Below are positions 1 through 9,380 of a stretch of 64,000 bases of DNA, one piece after another (the stretch's first letter is position 1; each line of letters starts with the position of its first letter). The translations under genes and the position numbers were made by a program. The stretch covers positions 1 through 64,000 of the forward strand of contig CAYOFH010000001.1 of assembly GCA_964403175.1 (NCBI GenBank), given 5' to 3'. The notes under the pieces were generated by a model, which did no database searches, had not been told where the DNA came from, and saw only the letters and a program-made list of their open reading frames with translations. The stretch comes from Marinilabilia sp964403175 (GTDB lineage Bacteria; Bacteroidota; Bacteroidia; Bacteroidales; Marinilabiliaceae).

Positions 1-567
1 AAGCGAAAGTTACAAGTAGATAGAATCCTTTGGCTCCAATTGTCTTTAGGAAACTCGTCGGGAGACGAGAGACAAGACCCCCTCGATCGGAATCGAGGGA
101 GTGGCCATCTTGATCGGAATCGGGCGGGCATGGGAGAGTATGAGAAGTGATTTTATATAGTTCTTCCCTTTTGCTTCATATCAGCTTCGTATCAGCTTCG
201 TATCAACTCCACATTAAAGTCATAGTAAACTCAAACTAAAGTCATATTAAAGTCATATTAAATTCAATTATAATCGAATTTAATTTGACTTTAGTATGTC
301 TCAAATATATCTTTAAAATATCTTTGCTCCGGCACAGGTACGGAACTGTATCGAAACTGATACGAAGTAACTACAGGTCGAAACAATGATTTTGGATCAC
401 ATAAGCATTGTTATCCTCCACAATAAAAGCAATAGCAAATGAAGTTCTCAAAAGGTACACCTCTTTAGTTTTACTTAAATTTTGAGGCAACCCGTGCGGA
501 AACGAGAGGCAGGATAAAATCCATTTTACAGTTTATTTCCTAAATTGCACCTCCAAACAGCAATACA
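1..567. other. Left-edge region with strong hairpins; possible partial gene end
   Basis: No complete gene is visible. Frame +1 is open from base 1 to a TGA at 148-150 (49 codons), so this could be the tail of a gene entering from the left, but the peptide is not recognised and the openness may be chance. The same stretch can fold: 40-45 pairs with 70-75 (ttgtct/agacaa), enclosing a stem 54-59/64-69 (ctcgtc/gacgag) with a GGGA loop, and 81-87/92-98 (cctcgat/atcgagg) forms another hairpin. Bases 178-205 carry tandem copies of atcagcttcgt, and 357-367 holds its inverse (ctgatacgaag). A long AT-rich hairpin fills 241-300. The sequence then leads into the MutS-like gene at 568. Confidence 0.4.
241..300. 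repeat. 60-base near-perfect AT-rich inverted repeat
   Basis: The left arm (241-267) and right arm (274-300) are complementary at 23 of 27 positions by hand count, with a 6-base loop (ttataa). It is flanked by a second, outer inverted pair, cttcgtatcag at 185-195 and ctgatacgaag at 357-367. There is no U-tract as in a simple terminator. It may be a folded RNA, a remnant of a palindromic mobile element, or a protein-binding palindrome. Confidence 0.6.
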
Positions 568-2379
568 ATGACAAATACAAACATTAATAATCCCTTTCAA
601 TACTATTCCGCGCGCACAAAAGAATACAGCACACAATTAGCAAGGCTGGCACGATATTTTCGTTTTACGGCCCCTGCCCGATTGCTGACTTTTGCTGGTC
701 TGGTCATCTCCGGTTTATGGTTTATCAAATCAAAATTTGACGCCACATTTATCTGGCTCTCCCTGGGTTTTCTCGTTTTGTTTGTATTGGCAGTTATCCT
801 GGATTTACGCCTGGTACGAAAACAACGGATACTCAGGGCACGACTCAAAGTCAATGAAAACGAACTGAAGTTTCTGCAACACCAGTATAGTGAATTCGAT
901 GATGGCAGCGATCTGGTCGCAACTGCTCCTGAACTATCAGGCGATTTTGACCTTTTTGGCCCAGGCTCTCTGTTCCAGTATCTGAATCGTTGCATTACCG
1001 GGCCGGGACGTACCTTACTGGGTAAGGAGCTAACAAAGGGAAAGAGAACTTCTGAAGAAATCAAAAGGAAGCAGGAGACCATCAAAGAACTTTCTGAAAA
1101 CCCGGAATTCATGGAAGATTTCCGCTCTACGGGACTGCAGAGCAACATGGAATCAGACGAAATTATAAAACTAAAAGAGTGGCTGAATAGCCGGTCATTC
1201 AACACCTCCTTCTTTAAATGGGCAGGAATACTCTGGCCTTTTCTGTTAGCCGGTTGGATTGCAGCCACCTCAATGGGTCTCATCAGTCCGAATCTCATTT
1301 TTATCCCCATCATCACTCCCCTGTTTCTGGTGGATCGTAAAAAAAGGATTACCCAAAAATCCCACAGTCTCCTGGGACGAAGCGCTAAAACACTGAAAAA
1401 ATATGCCGGGCTAATCAGTCTGGTTGAGAATTATCACTTTTCTGCTGAATTATTGATATCGCTTCAAAAACAGCTGTCCGGAAGAAATAAAACCGCAAGC
1501 CGGGTACTCAAAGAACTTTTCAAATTGCTGGAACGTTTCGATTTCCGGCTCAACTTAATTGTAGGAACACTTTTAAACATCCTGTTCCTGTTTGATTTCC
1601 ACATGCTGGTGGCACTTGAAAAGTGGAAAACTGCTCACAAAACCGATGTTTTCGAATGGTTTGATGCCATAGCCCGGCTGGATGCAATGACCGGCTTTGC
1701 CGTGTTTGCTTTTAACAACCGGGGAAAAACCATCTTCCCGGAGATTCCGGATGCACCTTTTAGCTATGAAGCGGAAGACCTGAAACACCCGTTATTGCCG
1801 CCCAATGAATGTGCAGGCAATGATATTTCTTTCTCGGGACAGCCAAAAATCCTGATTATCACCGGAGCCAACATGGCCGGCAAAAGCACTTTCCTGCGAA
1901 CTCTTACGGTCAACCTCATTCTGGGAATGAGCGGAGCACCGGTGTGTGCCCGACAGATGCGATTTTCGCCCTGCGACATTCGTTCAAGTATTAATATCCG
2001 GGATTCACTGGCCCGCCATGAATCCTATTTCTATGCAGAACTGCAAAGACTTAAGGGAATTGTTGATCATGTAGAAATGCAACCCAACACCTTCGTCGTG
2101 CTTGATGAGATACTGCGTGGAACTAACAGTCTGGACAAACATAACGGGTCATACGGATTATTGGAAAAGCTCATCAGACTCAATGCCATCGTGGTCATTG
2201 CCACCCACGATCTGGGCATTGGAGAACTGGAGAAACAGTATCCCGGAGTTGCCCACAACTACTGCTTCGAAGTAGAACTGGAAGGCGACCAGCTGGCTTT
2301 CGATTACAAACTAAAGCCCGGTGTTAGCCAGAAACTTAATGCTTCGTTCTTAATGAAAAAAATGGGGCTGGTTAAATAA
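568..2379 (+). CDS. Membrane-anchored MutS-family ATPase
   Basis: This 603-residue protein is related to the ATPase half of DNA mismatch repair MutS. The N-terminus has two hydrophobic segments (about residues 38-55 and 60-80), and another hydrophobic stretch lies near 215-250, so it is probably held in the inner membrane. A MutS-like lever/clamp region follows. The ATPase core has Walker A GANMAGKST at about 433-441 and Walker B VLDE with D513/E514, followed by the MutS-type GTNS and ATHD motifs. The mismatch-recognition domain of canonical MutS is missing, so mismatch repair is unlikely. Such short MutS homologues are common in Bacteroidota and their substrate is unknown. The ATG at 568 is the first good start. 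No partner gene is adjacent; a MITE-like element follows the stop. Confidence 0.85.
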   Translation: MTNTNINNPFQYYSARTKEYSTQLARLARYFRFTAPARLLTFAGLVISGLWFIKSKFDATFIWLSLGFLVLFVLAVILDLRLVRKQRILRARLKVNENELKFLQHQYSEFDDGSDLVATAPELSGDFDLFGPGSLFQYLNRCITGPGRTLLGKELTKGKRTSEEIKRKQETIKELSENPEFMEDFRSTGLQSNMESDEIIKLKEWLNSRSFNTSFFKWAGILWPFLLAGWIAATSMGLISPNLIFIPIITPLFLVDRKKRITQKSHSLLGRSAKTLKKYAGLISLVENYHFSAELLISLQKQLSGRNKTASRVLKELFKLLERFDFRLNLIVGTLLNILFLFDFHMLVALEKWKTAHKTDVFEWFDAIARLDAMTGFAVFAFNNRGKTIFPEIPDAPFSYEAEDLKHPLLPPNECAGNDISFSGQPKILIITGANMAGKSTFLRTLTVNLILGMSGAPVCARQMRFSPCDIRSSINIRDSLARHESYFYAELQRLKGIVDHVEMQPNTFVVLDEILRGTNSLDKHNGSYGLLEKLIRLNAIVVIATHDLGIGELEKQYPGVAHNYCFEVELEGDQLAFDYKLKPGVSQKLNASFLMKKMGLVK

Positions 2380-2861
2380 AAAAAAGAAGTTGTCTAAAAG
2401 GTCAAAATAACTGCAGTTTTTGTCATTATGAACGCAGTGAAGAATCTTATTGTCAATGCCTTGAAATCTTTACTGTGTACAGGGAAATAACGCTGAAGAC
2501 TTTTGGGACAGCCTTTCCATCCCAAAATTTAAAAAGACATTATCGTTTTAATATACCAGAACTCTTTCAGCTTAAATGGTTTGGTAAAATATGTTAATTT
2601 CAATAATCAAAAATACCAGTACCTCACTAAAAAACTGCGGGCAATTTTTCAAAAGGGAGGGATGAATTAAAAAACAAACATCATTTATACGAATCTTTTA
2701 ATCCCCAAAAAAAACGGATTCATCCATCTCCAAACCTCTCTTAGTATAAAGAAGTCAGCCATAACTAAAATAAGGGTTTCCTTTGGTTTGCTTTTGCCGT
2801 AATTTTACTTTATAGTTAACGGTCGATTCATTCCATTGCTCTAAACATAATCAGAATTATC
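2380..2861. other. Intergenic region between MutS-like gene and adhesin
   Basis: After the MITE-like element (2387-2512) the sequence is AT-rich with no open reading frame that looks coding. Bases 2780-2810 contain TTTG and a TAATTTTA box that only partly fits the Bacteroidota -33/-7 promoter, so the start of adhesin transcription is not assigned. Confidence 0.4.
2387..2512. mobile_element. MITE-like or REP-like intergenic element
   Basis: Imperfect terminal inverted repeats (ttgtctaaaaggtc at 2390-2403 and gacttttgggacag at 2498-2511, about 10 of 14 paired plus wobble) enclose about 95 bases. Inside lies a phrase of the type tgtcattatgaacgcag (2421-2437) continuing into gaagaatct. I recall this motif as a widespread bacterial intergenic repeat, but that is from memory. 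No open reading frame is present. Confidence 0.4.
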
Positions 2862-5800
2862 ATGAACCTGAATAATTTTGTCAAATCTATAATATTATCT
2901 TTACCTATTCTGCTGTCTGGCACCTTAAGCTCTGCACAAAACATCTCTCTCGAACAAACAGGAAGTCCTTTTGCCGAGGAGGGGGGGACTGCTACCATAA
3001 TTGCCCGAACCGATTTAGTGGATGATATCAATAACATTACAGTGAATTTGGAGTTTGCCGGAGACGCAAGCCCTGGTGATGATTATTCTCCTGATGCGAA
3101 CGCCATTACCATTCCCGCCGGCAGCGAAACAGGGTCAATCAATATTACCGGACAATCAGACAATATCTATGAAGGAACTGAATCCTTTACCGCTTCTATT
3201 CTTTCTGTTTCGGGAGGCACAGCAACTGTTGGAAGTCCCTCATCCGTGGAATTTGAAATTACTGATACAGAGGATCTCCCCGAAGTCAGCATTTCTGCTT
3301 CTCCCTCTTCTTTTGATGAAAATACAGGAACAGTAAATCTTACAGTAGAACTAAGCAACCCGTCTGTTCAAACCATTACACTAAATCTGGGGGTTACCGA
3401 AGGGACTGCAGAACCGGATGACTATGACTTCTCCGACAATCAGGTTTCATTCACTTCTCAGTCCACCTCGGAGACTGCCTCCATTGATATTAATGATGAC
3501 CTGATCTATGAACCCGCTGAAACACTGACCATCGATGTCACGGACGTTAGTGCGGGAGAAATTAATAATGAAGCTACTTCTGCAGTCACGCTGACCATCA
3601 ACGACAATGAAGCCATCCCGGTGGTTAACCTGCCGGAAACGACCGCTTCTGTCGATGAAGGCCAGAGCATTGACATTACAGGATCTATATCTCCGGCTAC
3701 TTATGAGGATGTTACCGTGAATTTGTCCATTATCCCCGGTACAGCCATTGCAGAGGATTACAATTTCACTGACGAACAGGTATTAATTCCTGCGGGAGAA
3801 ACACAATTTCAATTCAGCATTGCTGCAGAAGATGACGACCTCTCAGAACCCACCGAAACACTCTCAGTGGAGATCACCGGCATCGAAACCGGAGAAGCGA
3901 ACTTAGGAACCAACACGACCCGGAGCATAGAAATAATCGATACTGATGATGATCCCACCATCAGCATGACAGCCTCCGCATCTACTCTCTCTGAAAATGA
4001 AGGTACTTCAACCATTACCGTATCAGTTGATCCTCCTTCTTCGGANNNNNNNNNNNNNNNNNNNNNNNNNNNNNNNNNNNNNNNNNNNNNNNNNNNNNNN
4101 NNNNNNNNNNNNNNNNNNNNNNNNNNNNNNNNNNNNNNNNNNNNNGAAATTGAGGATGATGAAAGTGCCCCTCAGGTTACCCTTTCTGCTGATCCTACCA
4201 CGTTTGCGGAAGGAGAAGAAACAACCATCACCCTCTCCATGAGTGCCGAAGACACCGAAGACGTTACTGTCACTTTGGGTACCACCCATGGAACAACATC
4301 AGATGATGATTACTCTTTAGCCGACAATTCCTTTGTAATTCCTGCCGGGGAAACAGAACAACAAGTCACCATTTCTGCCAACTCTGACAGCTTCTCTGAA
4401 CCAGATGAAACTTTCTCTGTCCGGATAACAGATGTTTCAGGAGGAAGTGCCTATTACAACGATCCTGAAATTGAAGAATTAACCATCACCGACAATACCG
4501 GAACACCCACCATCAGCATGACAGCCTCCGCATCAACTATCGCTGAAAATGAAGGTACTTCAACCATTACCGTATCAGTTGATCCTCCTTCTTCGGAAGA
4601 TATATCGGTAAATATTGGCCAGGCAGGAGGGACAGCATCTGCAGACGATTATTCTCTTTCCACATCAACCCTATCCCTGACGGCAGAGCAGCCATCCCGG
4701 ACTGTTACACTGACAGGAGTGCCCGACAATATTTTTGAAGGAACCGAAACACTCACACTGGAGCTCAGTTCTCCCGACGGGAGCGGTGCAGTCATCGGGT
4801 CTCCCGGATCTCTCGACTTTGAAATTGAGGATGATGAAAGTGCCCCTCAGGTTACCCTTTCTGCTGATCCTACCATGTTTGCGGAAGGAGAAGAAACAAC
4901 TGTCACCGCCTCCCTTTCCCACGCTTCGACGCAGGACATAGAGGTAACACTTGAAGTTGCTGATGAGACCACGGAACCGGACGATTATACAATTTCCGGC
5001 AACCCGATAATCATCCCTGCAGGCTCCCAGTCTGCAACGGCCACAATTAGCGGAGAAGAAGATGACTTCTATGAAGAAAATGAAAGATTGCAGATAACCA
5101 TTTCCGAAGTTTCAGGAGAAGTCAACATTGGCGACAATCAACCAGTCACACTTACCATTACCGACAACCAACCAGCACCAGTTGTTTCATTGGATATTTC
5201 TCCGGCCAGTGTCACAGAAGGCGGGAGCAGTACTATATCAGCCAACCTCAGCATCCCGACTTTCGAAGATGTGACGGTAACCCTGGCAACAGGAAGCGGA
5301 GCCACCCTGGATGAAGATTATTCGTTAAGTGCTGAAACAATAGTGATCCCTGCATTCTCATCATCTGCATCTGTCACGCTTGATGCTATTGATGACAATA
5401 TTTATGAAGGGTCTGAAATTTTCACTGTCTCCATCGGGAATGTTTCGGGTGGCTTTGCCAACGAAAACGGGGATCAGGAAATCAGCGTTACAATTATTGA
5501 CAACGACAGTCCCCCCCAGGTCACTCTGTCTGCTGATCCGGAAAGCATTGTTGAGAATGGCGTCACCACCTTAACCGCCTCTTTGAGCAACCCGACAACA
5601 CAGAACGTATTGGTCAATCTTGACGTTAATTCTGACAATGCTGATTCTGACGATTACATTCTAACCTCCACGTCCATAACGATTCCAGCAGGTGAAACCG
5701 AAGGCTCCACGACTCTGGAAGCGATCAGGGACAACGTATTTGAAGGAGATGAACAGATAACGGTGAGCATTTCGGATGTCGGAGGTGGTGAAGCATCAGA

Positions 5801-8240
5801 AGACGGAGATCAGGAAGTTACCATTACAATAGAAGATGCACAAACAATGCCAACCGTTTCCCTGGATTTTACAAATACTCCATTTTCGGAAGACGAAGGT
5901 GTTGCTGTATTAAATATTGAACTGAGTAATGCCAGCTACCAGGAGGTAATTGTAGATCTTGCCTTTGAAGGGACAGCATCCTCATCAGACTATTCCGGAG
6001 CACAGGAACAGGTTACCATTCCTGCCGGCAGAATGTCGCAAAGCCTGAATATAACCGGAATTGATGATCTGGAAGCAGAGGGAGAAGAAACCATTGTTGT
6101 AACCATCGTTTCGGTTACCAATGCCGTGGAAGATGGAAACCAGTCGGCTTCTGCAACCATACTTGACGATGACACTCCCGGTATCAAACCAACTGTTTTC
6201 GAATCCGGAAATATTACCTCGGAAGATGGAACACAGGACGCCTTTACGGTAGAACTCAACACCCGCCCCACCTCTGCCGTGGTTATCGAAGTTACGGGGT
6301 TGGATACTTCAGAAGGAACTCTGAGTACTGAAACCCTGACTTTCACTCCCGACAACTGGGATCAGGCACAAATTATTACTATTACAGGAGTGGACGATGA
6401 CCTGGTGGATGGAGACATTACCTATACGCTCACCCTCACTGTGGTAGATGAGAGTTCGGATACGGCCTATCACGGGCAATCAGTCCCTGTTGAGGTAACC
6501 AATAGAGATAACGACAGTGCCGGTTTTGAACTAAACCCCACCAATTCGCATACCCAAACCAGTGAATCGGGCTCCCGGGATGTTTTCACCCTGGTTCTTC
6601 TCAGCCAGCCCACTTCCGATGTGGTATTTGCCATCACCGGACTGGATGAAACTGAAGGGATTTTGAGTACATCAGAAGTGACATTCACCCCTGACAACTG
6701 GAACACTCAACAAACAGTGACCATTACCGGGGTGGATGATGATGAGGTGGATGGAGACATCGATTACACCCTGACCATCGGGGTGGTTAACGAACAATCG
6801 GATGCCACTTATCATGATCAGAGTGAGACACTTACTGTTACGAATTTAGATGATGATTCGTCCGGCATTGTGATTACTATGCCAGGAGATGAAATCTCTA
6901 CTGATGAATCCGGAACAAGCGACTCTTTTGAGGTAATGCTTAACAGTCAGCCAGCTTCCGATGTGGTCATTTCCATTTCCGGATTAGACGACACAGAAGG
7001 GGAATTGGACGTCAGTCAACTCACATTCACCCCGTCCAACTGGGATCAACCTCAGACTGTTACTGTAACAGGAGTAGACGACCTCCTGGTAGACGGGGAC
7101 ATCCAATACACATTAACACTTCAGGTAGAAAACACTCTTTCTGATGCTACTTATCATGATCAGGAGACTTCGGTAGTTGTAACCAATACAGATGACGACA
7201 CTGCTGCCATCAACATTACCGAAACCGACGGACAAACACAAACCACAGAAGATGGCGGTACGGACAGCTTCTCAGTAAGCCTCAACAGCCAGCCGCAGAA
7301 TCATGTGGTCATTGAAATTAGCGGACTCGATACATCGGAAGGAACACTTAGCACAAGAGAACTGATTTTCTCTCAGCAAAATTGGAACATTGAACAAACT
7401 GTAACCATTACCGGTGTTGACGATGACCAGATTGATGGTAATGTTGAATATACGCTGATACTGACGGTTGATTTTGTCAATTCGGATGTCACATACCGGA
7501 ATATCTCCAACACTCTTGACGTGGTAAACACCGACAACGATGATATAGAGGAAAACCATGCCCCCGAGCCGGAAAATGATTTTTTTGAAGTGGATCAGAA
7601 CGAGCTGCTTTCAGGCACCTCTTTGATACTCAACGACAGTGACCCTGATGGCGACCAGCTCGTCATCAATGAGACCCCACTGGTGGATCCGGAAAACGGC
7701 GTTCTTACCATTTTCGATGACGGGACTTTTGAATACCGGCCTGACCAGGGTTTTTCGGGAACTGACACCTTTGAGTATGAGGTCTGCGACAACCGATCAT
7801 CCCCTTTGTGTGCTTCTGCAACCGTAAGCATTACCATTAATCCCACAATGGATCCAACAGGAGATACTGACAATGACGGAATTCCCGATATGGAAGAAGG
7901 AGATGGAGACTGCGATAATGACGGAATTCCCGATTGGCTGGATCCGGATCCATGTTACGAAGAGTTTGAGGTAACGCGGGGCTTTTCACCCAATGGAGAT
8001 GAAATTAGTGATGAATTCAGTATTCCCTGGCTTCATGAATACGATCGGGTAGGAATTATTATTTTCAACCGCTGGGGATCGGTGGTATATGAAAACGACC
8101 GGTACGACAATTCATGGACAGGAATTTCCTCTTCCGGATTAGACAAAGGAAAAGGATTACCAGTTGGAACTTATTACTATGTCATCACCATTTACGACAT
8201 TAACAAAAAACTTAACGGATACTTTTATCTGGCCAGGTAA
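2862..8240 (+). CDS. Giant Calx-beta adhesin with T9SS type B sorting domain
   Basis: The 1,792-residue product (including 34 unknown residues over an assembly gap) is a secreted surface protein. It starts with a signal peptide (about 1-25). About ten Calx-beta-like domains follow (roughly 26-1095), each opening with a motif such as VTLSADP and closing with an acidic DD/DN step. Next come four repeats of about 112 residues with FTPDNW and TGVDDD motifs (about 1110-1560). A cadherin/Ig-like domain (about 1570-1660) with DSDPDGD and a short calcium-binding DNDGIPD stretch (about 1667-1700) precede the C-terminal gliding-motility-type sorting domain (about 1703-1792; FSPNGD, NRWG, GTYYYVI). That last domain marks T9SS type B cargo. 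A PorP/SprF gene follows 177 bases downstream, as in SprB-SprF pairs. Adhesion or gliding is the likely role; the ligand is unknown. Confidence 0.9.
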   Translation: MNLNNFVKSIILSLPILLSGTLSSAQNISLEQTGSPFAEEGGTATIIARTDLVDDINNITVNLEFAGDASPGDDYSPDANAITIPAGSETGSINITGQSDNIYEGTESFTASILSVSGGTATVGSPSSVEFEITDTEDLPEVSISASPSSFDENTGTVNLTVELSNPSVQTITLNLGVTEGTAEPDDYDFSDNQVSFTSQSTSETASIDINDDLIYEPAETLTIDVTDVSAGEINNEATSAVTLTINDNEAIPVVNLPETTASVDEGQSIDITGSISPATYEDVTVNLSIIPGTAIAEDYNFTDEQVLIPAGETQFQFSIAAEDDDLSEPTETLSVEITGIETGEANLGTNTTRSIEIIDTDDDPTISMTASASTLSENEGTSTITVSVDPPSSXXXXXXXXXXXXXXXXXXXXXXXXXXXXXXXXXXEIEDDESAPQVTLSADPTTFAEGEETTITLSMSAEDTEDVTVTLGTTHGTTSDDDYSLADNSFVIPAGETEQQVTISANSDSFSEPDETFSVRITDVSGGSAYYNDPEIEELTITDNTGTPTISMTASASTIAENEGTSTITVSVDPPSSEDISVNIGQAGGTASADDYSLSTSTLSLTAEQPSRTVTLTGVPDNIFEGTETLTLELSSPDGSGAVIGSPGSLDFEIEDDESAPQVTLSADPTMFAEGEETTVTASLSHASTQDIEVTLEVADETTEPDDYTISGNPIIIPAGSQSATATISGEEDDFYEENERLQITISEVSGEVNIGDNQPVTLTITDNQPAPVVSLDISPASVTEGGSSTISANLSIPTFEDVTVTLATGSGATLDEDYSLSAETIVIPAFSSSASVTLDAIDDNIYEGSEIFTVSIGNVSGGFANENGDQEISVTIIDNDSPPQVTLSADPESIVENGVTTLTASLSNPTTQNVLVNLDVNSDNADSDDYILTSTSITIPAGETEGSTTLEAIRDNVFEGDEQITVSISDVGGGEASEDGDQEVTITIEDAQTMPTVSLDFTNTPFSEDEGVAVLNIELSNASYQEVIVDLAFEGTASSSDYSGAQEQVTIPAGRMSQSLNITGIDDLEAEGEETIVVTIVSVTNAVEDGNQSASATILDDDTPGIKPTVFESGNITSEDGTQDAFTVELNTRPTSAVVIEVTGLDTSEGTLSTETLTFTPDNWDQAQIITITGVDDDLVDGDITYTLTLTVVDESSDTAYHGQSVPVEVTNRDNDSAGFELNPTNSHTQTSESGSRDVFTLVLLSQPTSDVVFAITGLDETEGILSTSEVTFTPDNWNTQQTVTITGVDDDEVDGDIDYTLTIGVVNEQSDATYHDQSETLTVTNLDDDSSGIVITMPGDEISTDESGTSDSFEVMLNSQPASDVVISISGLDDTEGELDVSQLTFTPSNWDQPQTVTVTGVDDLLVDGDIQYTLTLQVENTLSDATYHDQETSVVVTNTDDDTAAINITETDGQTQTTEDGGTDSFSVSLNSQPQNHVVIEISGLDTSEGTLSTRELIFSQQNWNIEQTVTITGVDDDQIDGNVEYTLILTVDFVNSDVTYRNISNTLDVVNTDNDDIEENHAPEPENDFFEVDQNELLSGTSLILNDSDPDGDQLVINETPLVDPENGVLTIFDDGTFEYRPDQGFSGTDTFEYEVCDNRSSPLCASATVSITINPTMDPTGDTDNDGIPDMEEGDGDCDNDGIPDWLDPDPCYEEFEVTRGFSPNGDEISDEFSIPWLHEYDRVGIIIFNRWGSVVYENDRYDNSWTGISSSGLDKGKGLPVGTYYYVITIYDINKKLNGYFYLAR
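3954..4900 (+). repeat. Near-identical internal duplication in the adhesin gene
   Basis: Bases 3954-4045 match 4506-4597 with 3 differences in 92, and 4146-4225 match 4821-4900 with 1 difference in 80 (hand counts). In the second copy the two blocks are 223 bases apart; in the first copy the space is 100 Ns. The unit spans the C-terminal part of one Calx-beta domain and the first 20 or so residues of the next; sequence after that diverges. This fits recent duplication or gene conversion. Confidence 0.85.
4046..4145. other. Assembly gap (100 N)
   Basis: Exactly 100 Ns, the usual placeholder for a gap of unknown size. It lies within the near-identical repeat, which explains why assembly failed. 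Both 100 and the 223 bases expected from the second copy leave the same remainder modulo 3, so the reading frame is kept in either case. Confidence 0.95.
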
Positions 8241-8373
8241 TAACAGATCGTAAGATTTTTAGATATAAGATTTAAGATGAACCGTATAATACTAAAAAAT
8301 GAGTCTTAGCAGATAATATTTTAATCACAAACATTTAAGAAAAAGGCTCATGCAAAAGATTAGCGAAATGTTG
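8241..8373 (+). repeat. Decayed copy of dispersed intergenic repeat
   Basis: Starts directly after the adhesin stop codon. Its first 65 or so bases resemble the 14101 and 43032 copies (for example agatataagatttaag), and its end (aaaagattagcgaaatgttg) resembles their 3' end (aaaagtttaacggagtattg). The middle has diverged. Confidence 0.5.
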
Positions 8374-8417
8374 CAATAAGTATCCGGCGTTATATAAAAA
8401 GCGATAAAAATAAAAAT

Positions 8418-9368
8418 ATGAGGCTATTACCTAATAAATATAAACGAGTATATGCTTTGTGGGTGATTTTACTCCTGATGGGCAGCGGGGCTTCTGTTTT
8501 CGCCCAGCAAGAGCCGCAATACACACAGTATATGTTTAATACCATGTCTGTAAATCCGGCTTATACAGGAACCCGCGATGCCCTGAATGCAGTTCTTATG
8601 TCCAGGCACCAGTGGGCCGGACTGGAGGGAGCGCCCCGCACATACGATTTTTCAGTCCATACCCCTGTCAGTAACTACAATATGGGATTGGGATTTTCAC
8701 TGATTGCCGACAATTTCGGGCCCGTCAGCAACTTATTTCTAAACGTCAGTTATGCCTACCGGCTACAACTATCTTCAAATACCACACTATCAATGGGCAT
8801 CAGGGGCGGACTGTATAACTATCATGTAAATCTGAGCGGACTTAATACCGATATGTCTGACCCGGCATTTGAGAAAGATCTGGAACAAAGCTTTAAGCCC
8901 AGTGCCGGGGCAGGTCTGTACCTCTATTCCGATAATTTCTATGTTGGATTATCGGCACCCCGGCTTATTGAAACAGATCTGGAGGGAAATCAAACCACCA
9001 CAGGAACCGTTTCAGAGCTTCAGCGGCACTTCTATTTTATGACAGGGGTGGTTATCGGACGCCAAAGCACGTTCAAATTTAAACCTTCCTTCATTGCCCG
9101 GGCCGTGGAAGGAGCCCCCTTTTCGAGTGAAATTACCGGACAGCTGATTTTTAATGAAACCTTATGGGCAGGTGCATCATACCGGTTCAACCAGGCAATT
9201 GGTCTCTTGGCAGGGCTTCAAATATCGCCACAATTGATGATCGGTTATTCTTTTGATTTTCCGGTTTCGGAATTAAAACCTTTTGATACCGGAACCCACG
9301 AAGTAGTTATCAGCTATGATTTCAGAGGGTTTATGAAAGAAAAACTGATATCGCCCCGATATTTTTAA
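8418..9368 (+). CDS. PorP/SprF family T9SS membrane protein
   Basis: This 316-residue outer-membrane beta-barrel protein has a signal peptide ending near VFAQ. The family N-terminal signature follows: PQYTQYMFN, VNPAYTGTRD and RHQWAGLEGAP (about residues 34-75). The rest is alternating beta-strand pattern ending in an aromatic residue (RYF). PorP/SprF proteins work with T9SS; SprF in Flavobacterium is needed for secretion or attachment of the adjacent type B cargo SprB. Its position after the Calx-beta adhesin and 12 bases before the PorE-like gene points to a dedicated partner for that adhesin. The ATG at 8418 gives the full signal peptide. Confidence 0.9.
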   Translation: MRLLPNKYKRVYALWVILLLMGSGASVFAQQEPQYTQYMFNTMSVNPAYTGTRDALNAVLMSRHQWAGLEGAPRTYDFSVHTPVSNYNMGLGFSLIADNFGPVSNLFLNVSYAYRLQLSSNTTLSMGIRGGLYNYHVNLSGLNTDMSDPAFEKDLEQSFKPSAGAGLYLYSDNFYVGLSAPRLIETDLEGNQTTTGTVSELQRHFYFMTGVVIGRQSTFKFKPSFIARAVEGAPFSSEITGQLIFNETLWAGASYRFNQAIGLLAGLQISPQLMIGYSFDFPVSELKPFDTGTHEVVISYDFRGFMKEKLISPRYF

Positions 9369-9380
9369 AACATTTTGATA

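Noticed and set aside
178..260. CRISPR-like short repeats
   Set aside because: Repeats of about 11-12 bases without regular spacers; better described as local tandem and inverted repeats.
603..1316. 237-residue open frame opposite the MutS-like gene
   Set aside because: It lies wholly antisense to a strong MutS-family gene and shows no recognised motif; composition is that of a shadow frame.
5990..6355. 121-residue and similar minus-strand open frames opposite the adhesin repeats
   Set aside because: They mirror the low-complexity, acidic repeat codons of the adhesin; no start context or homology.
9375..9380. TTG start for the PorE-like gene
   Set aside because: ATG 9381 follows immediately and gives the same signal peptide.
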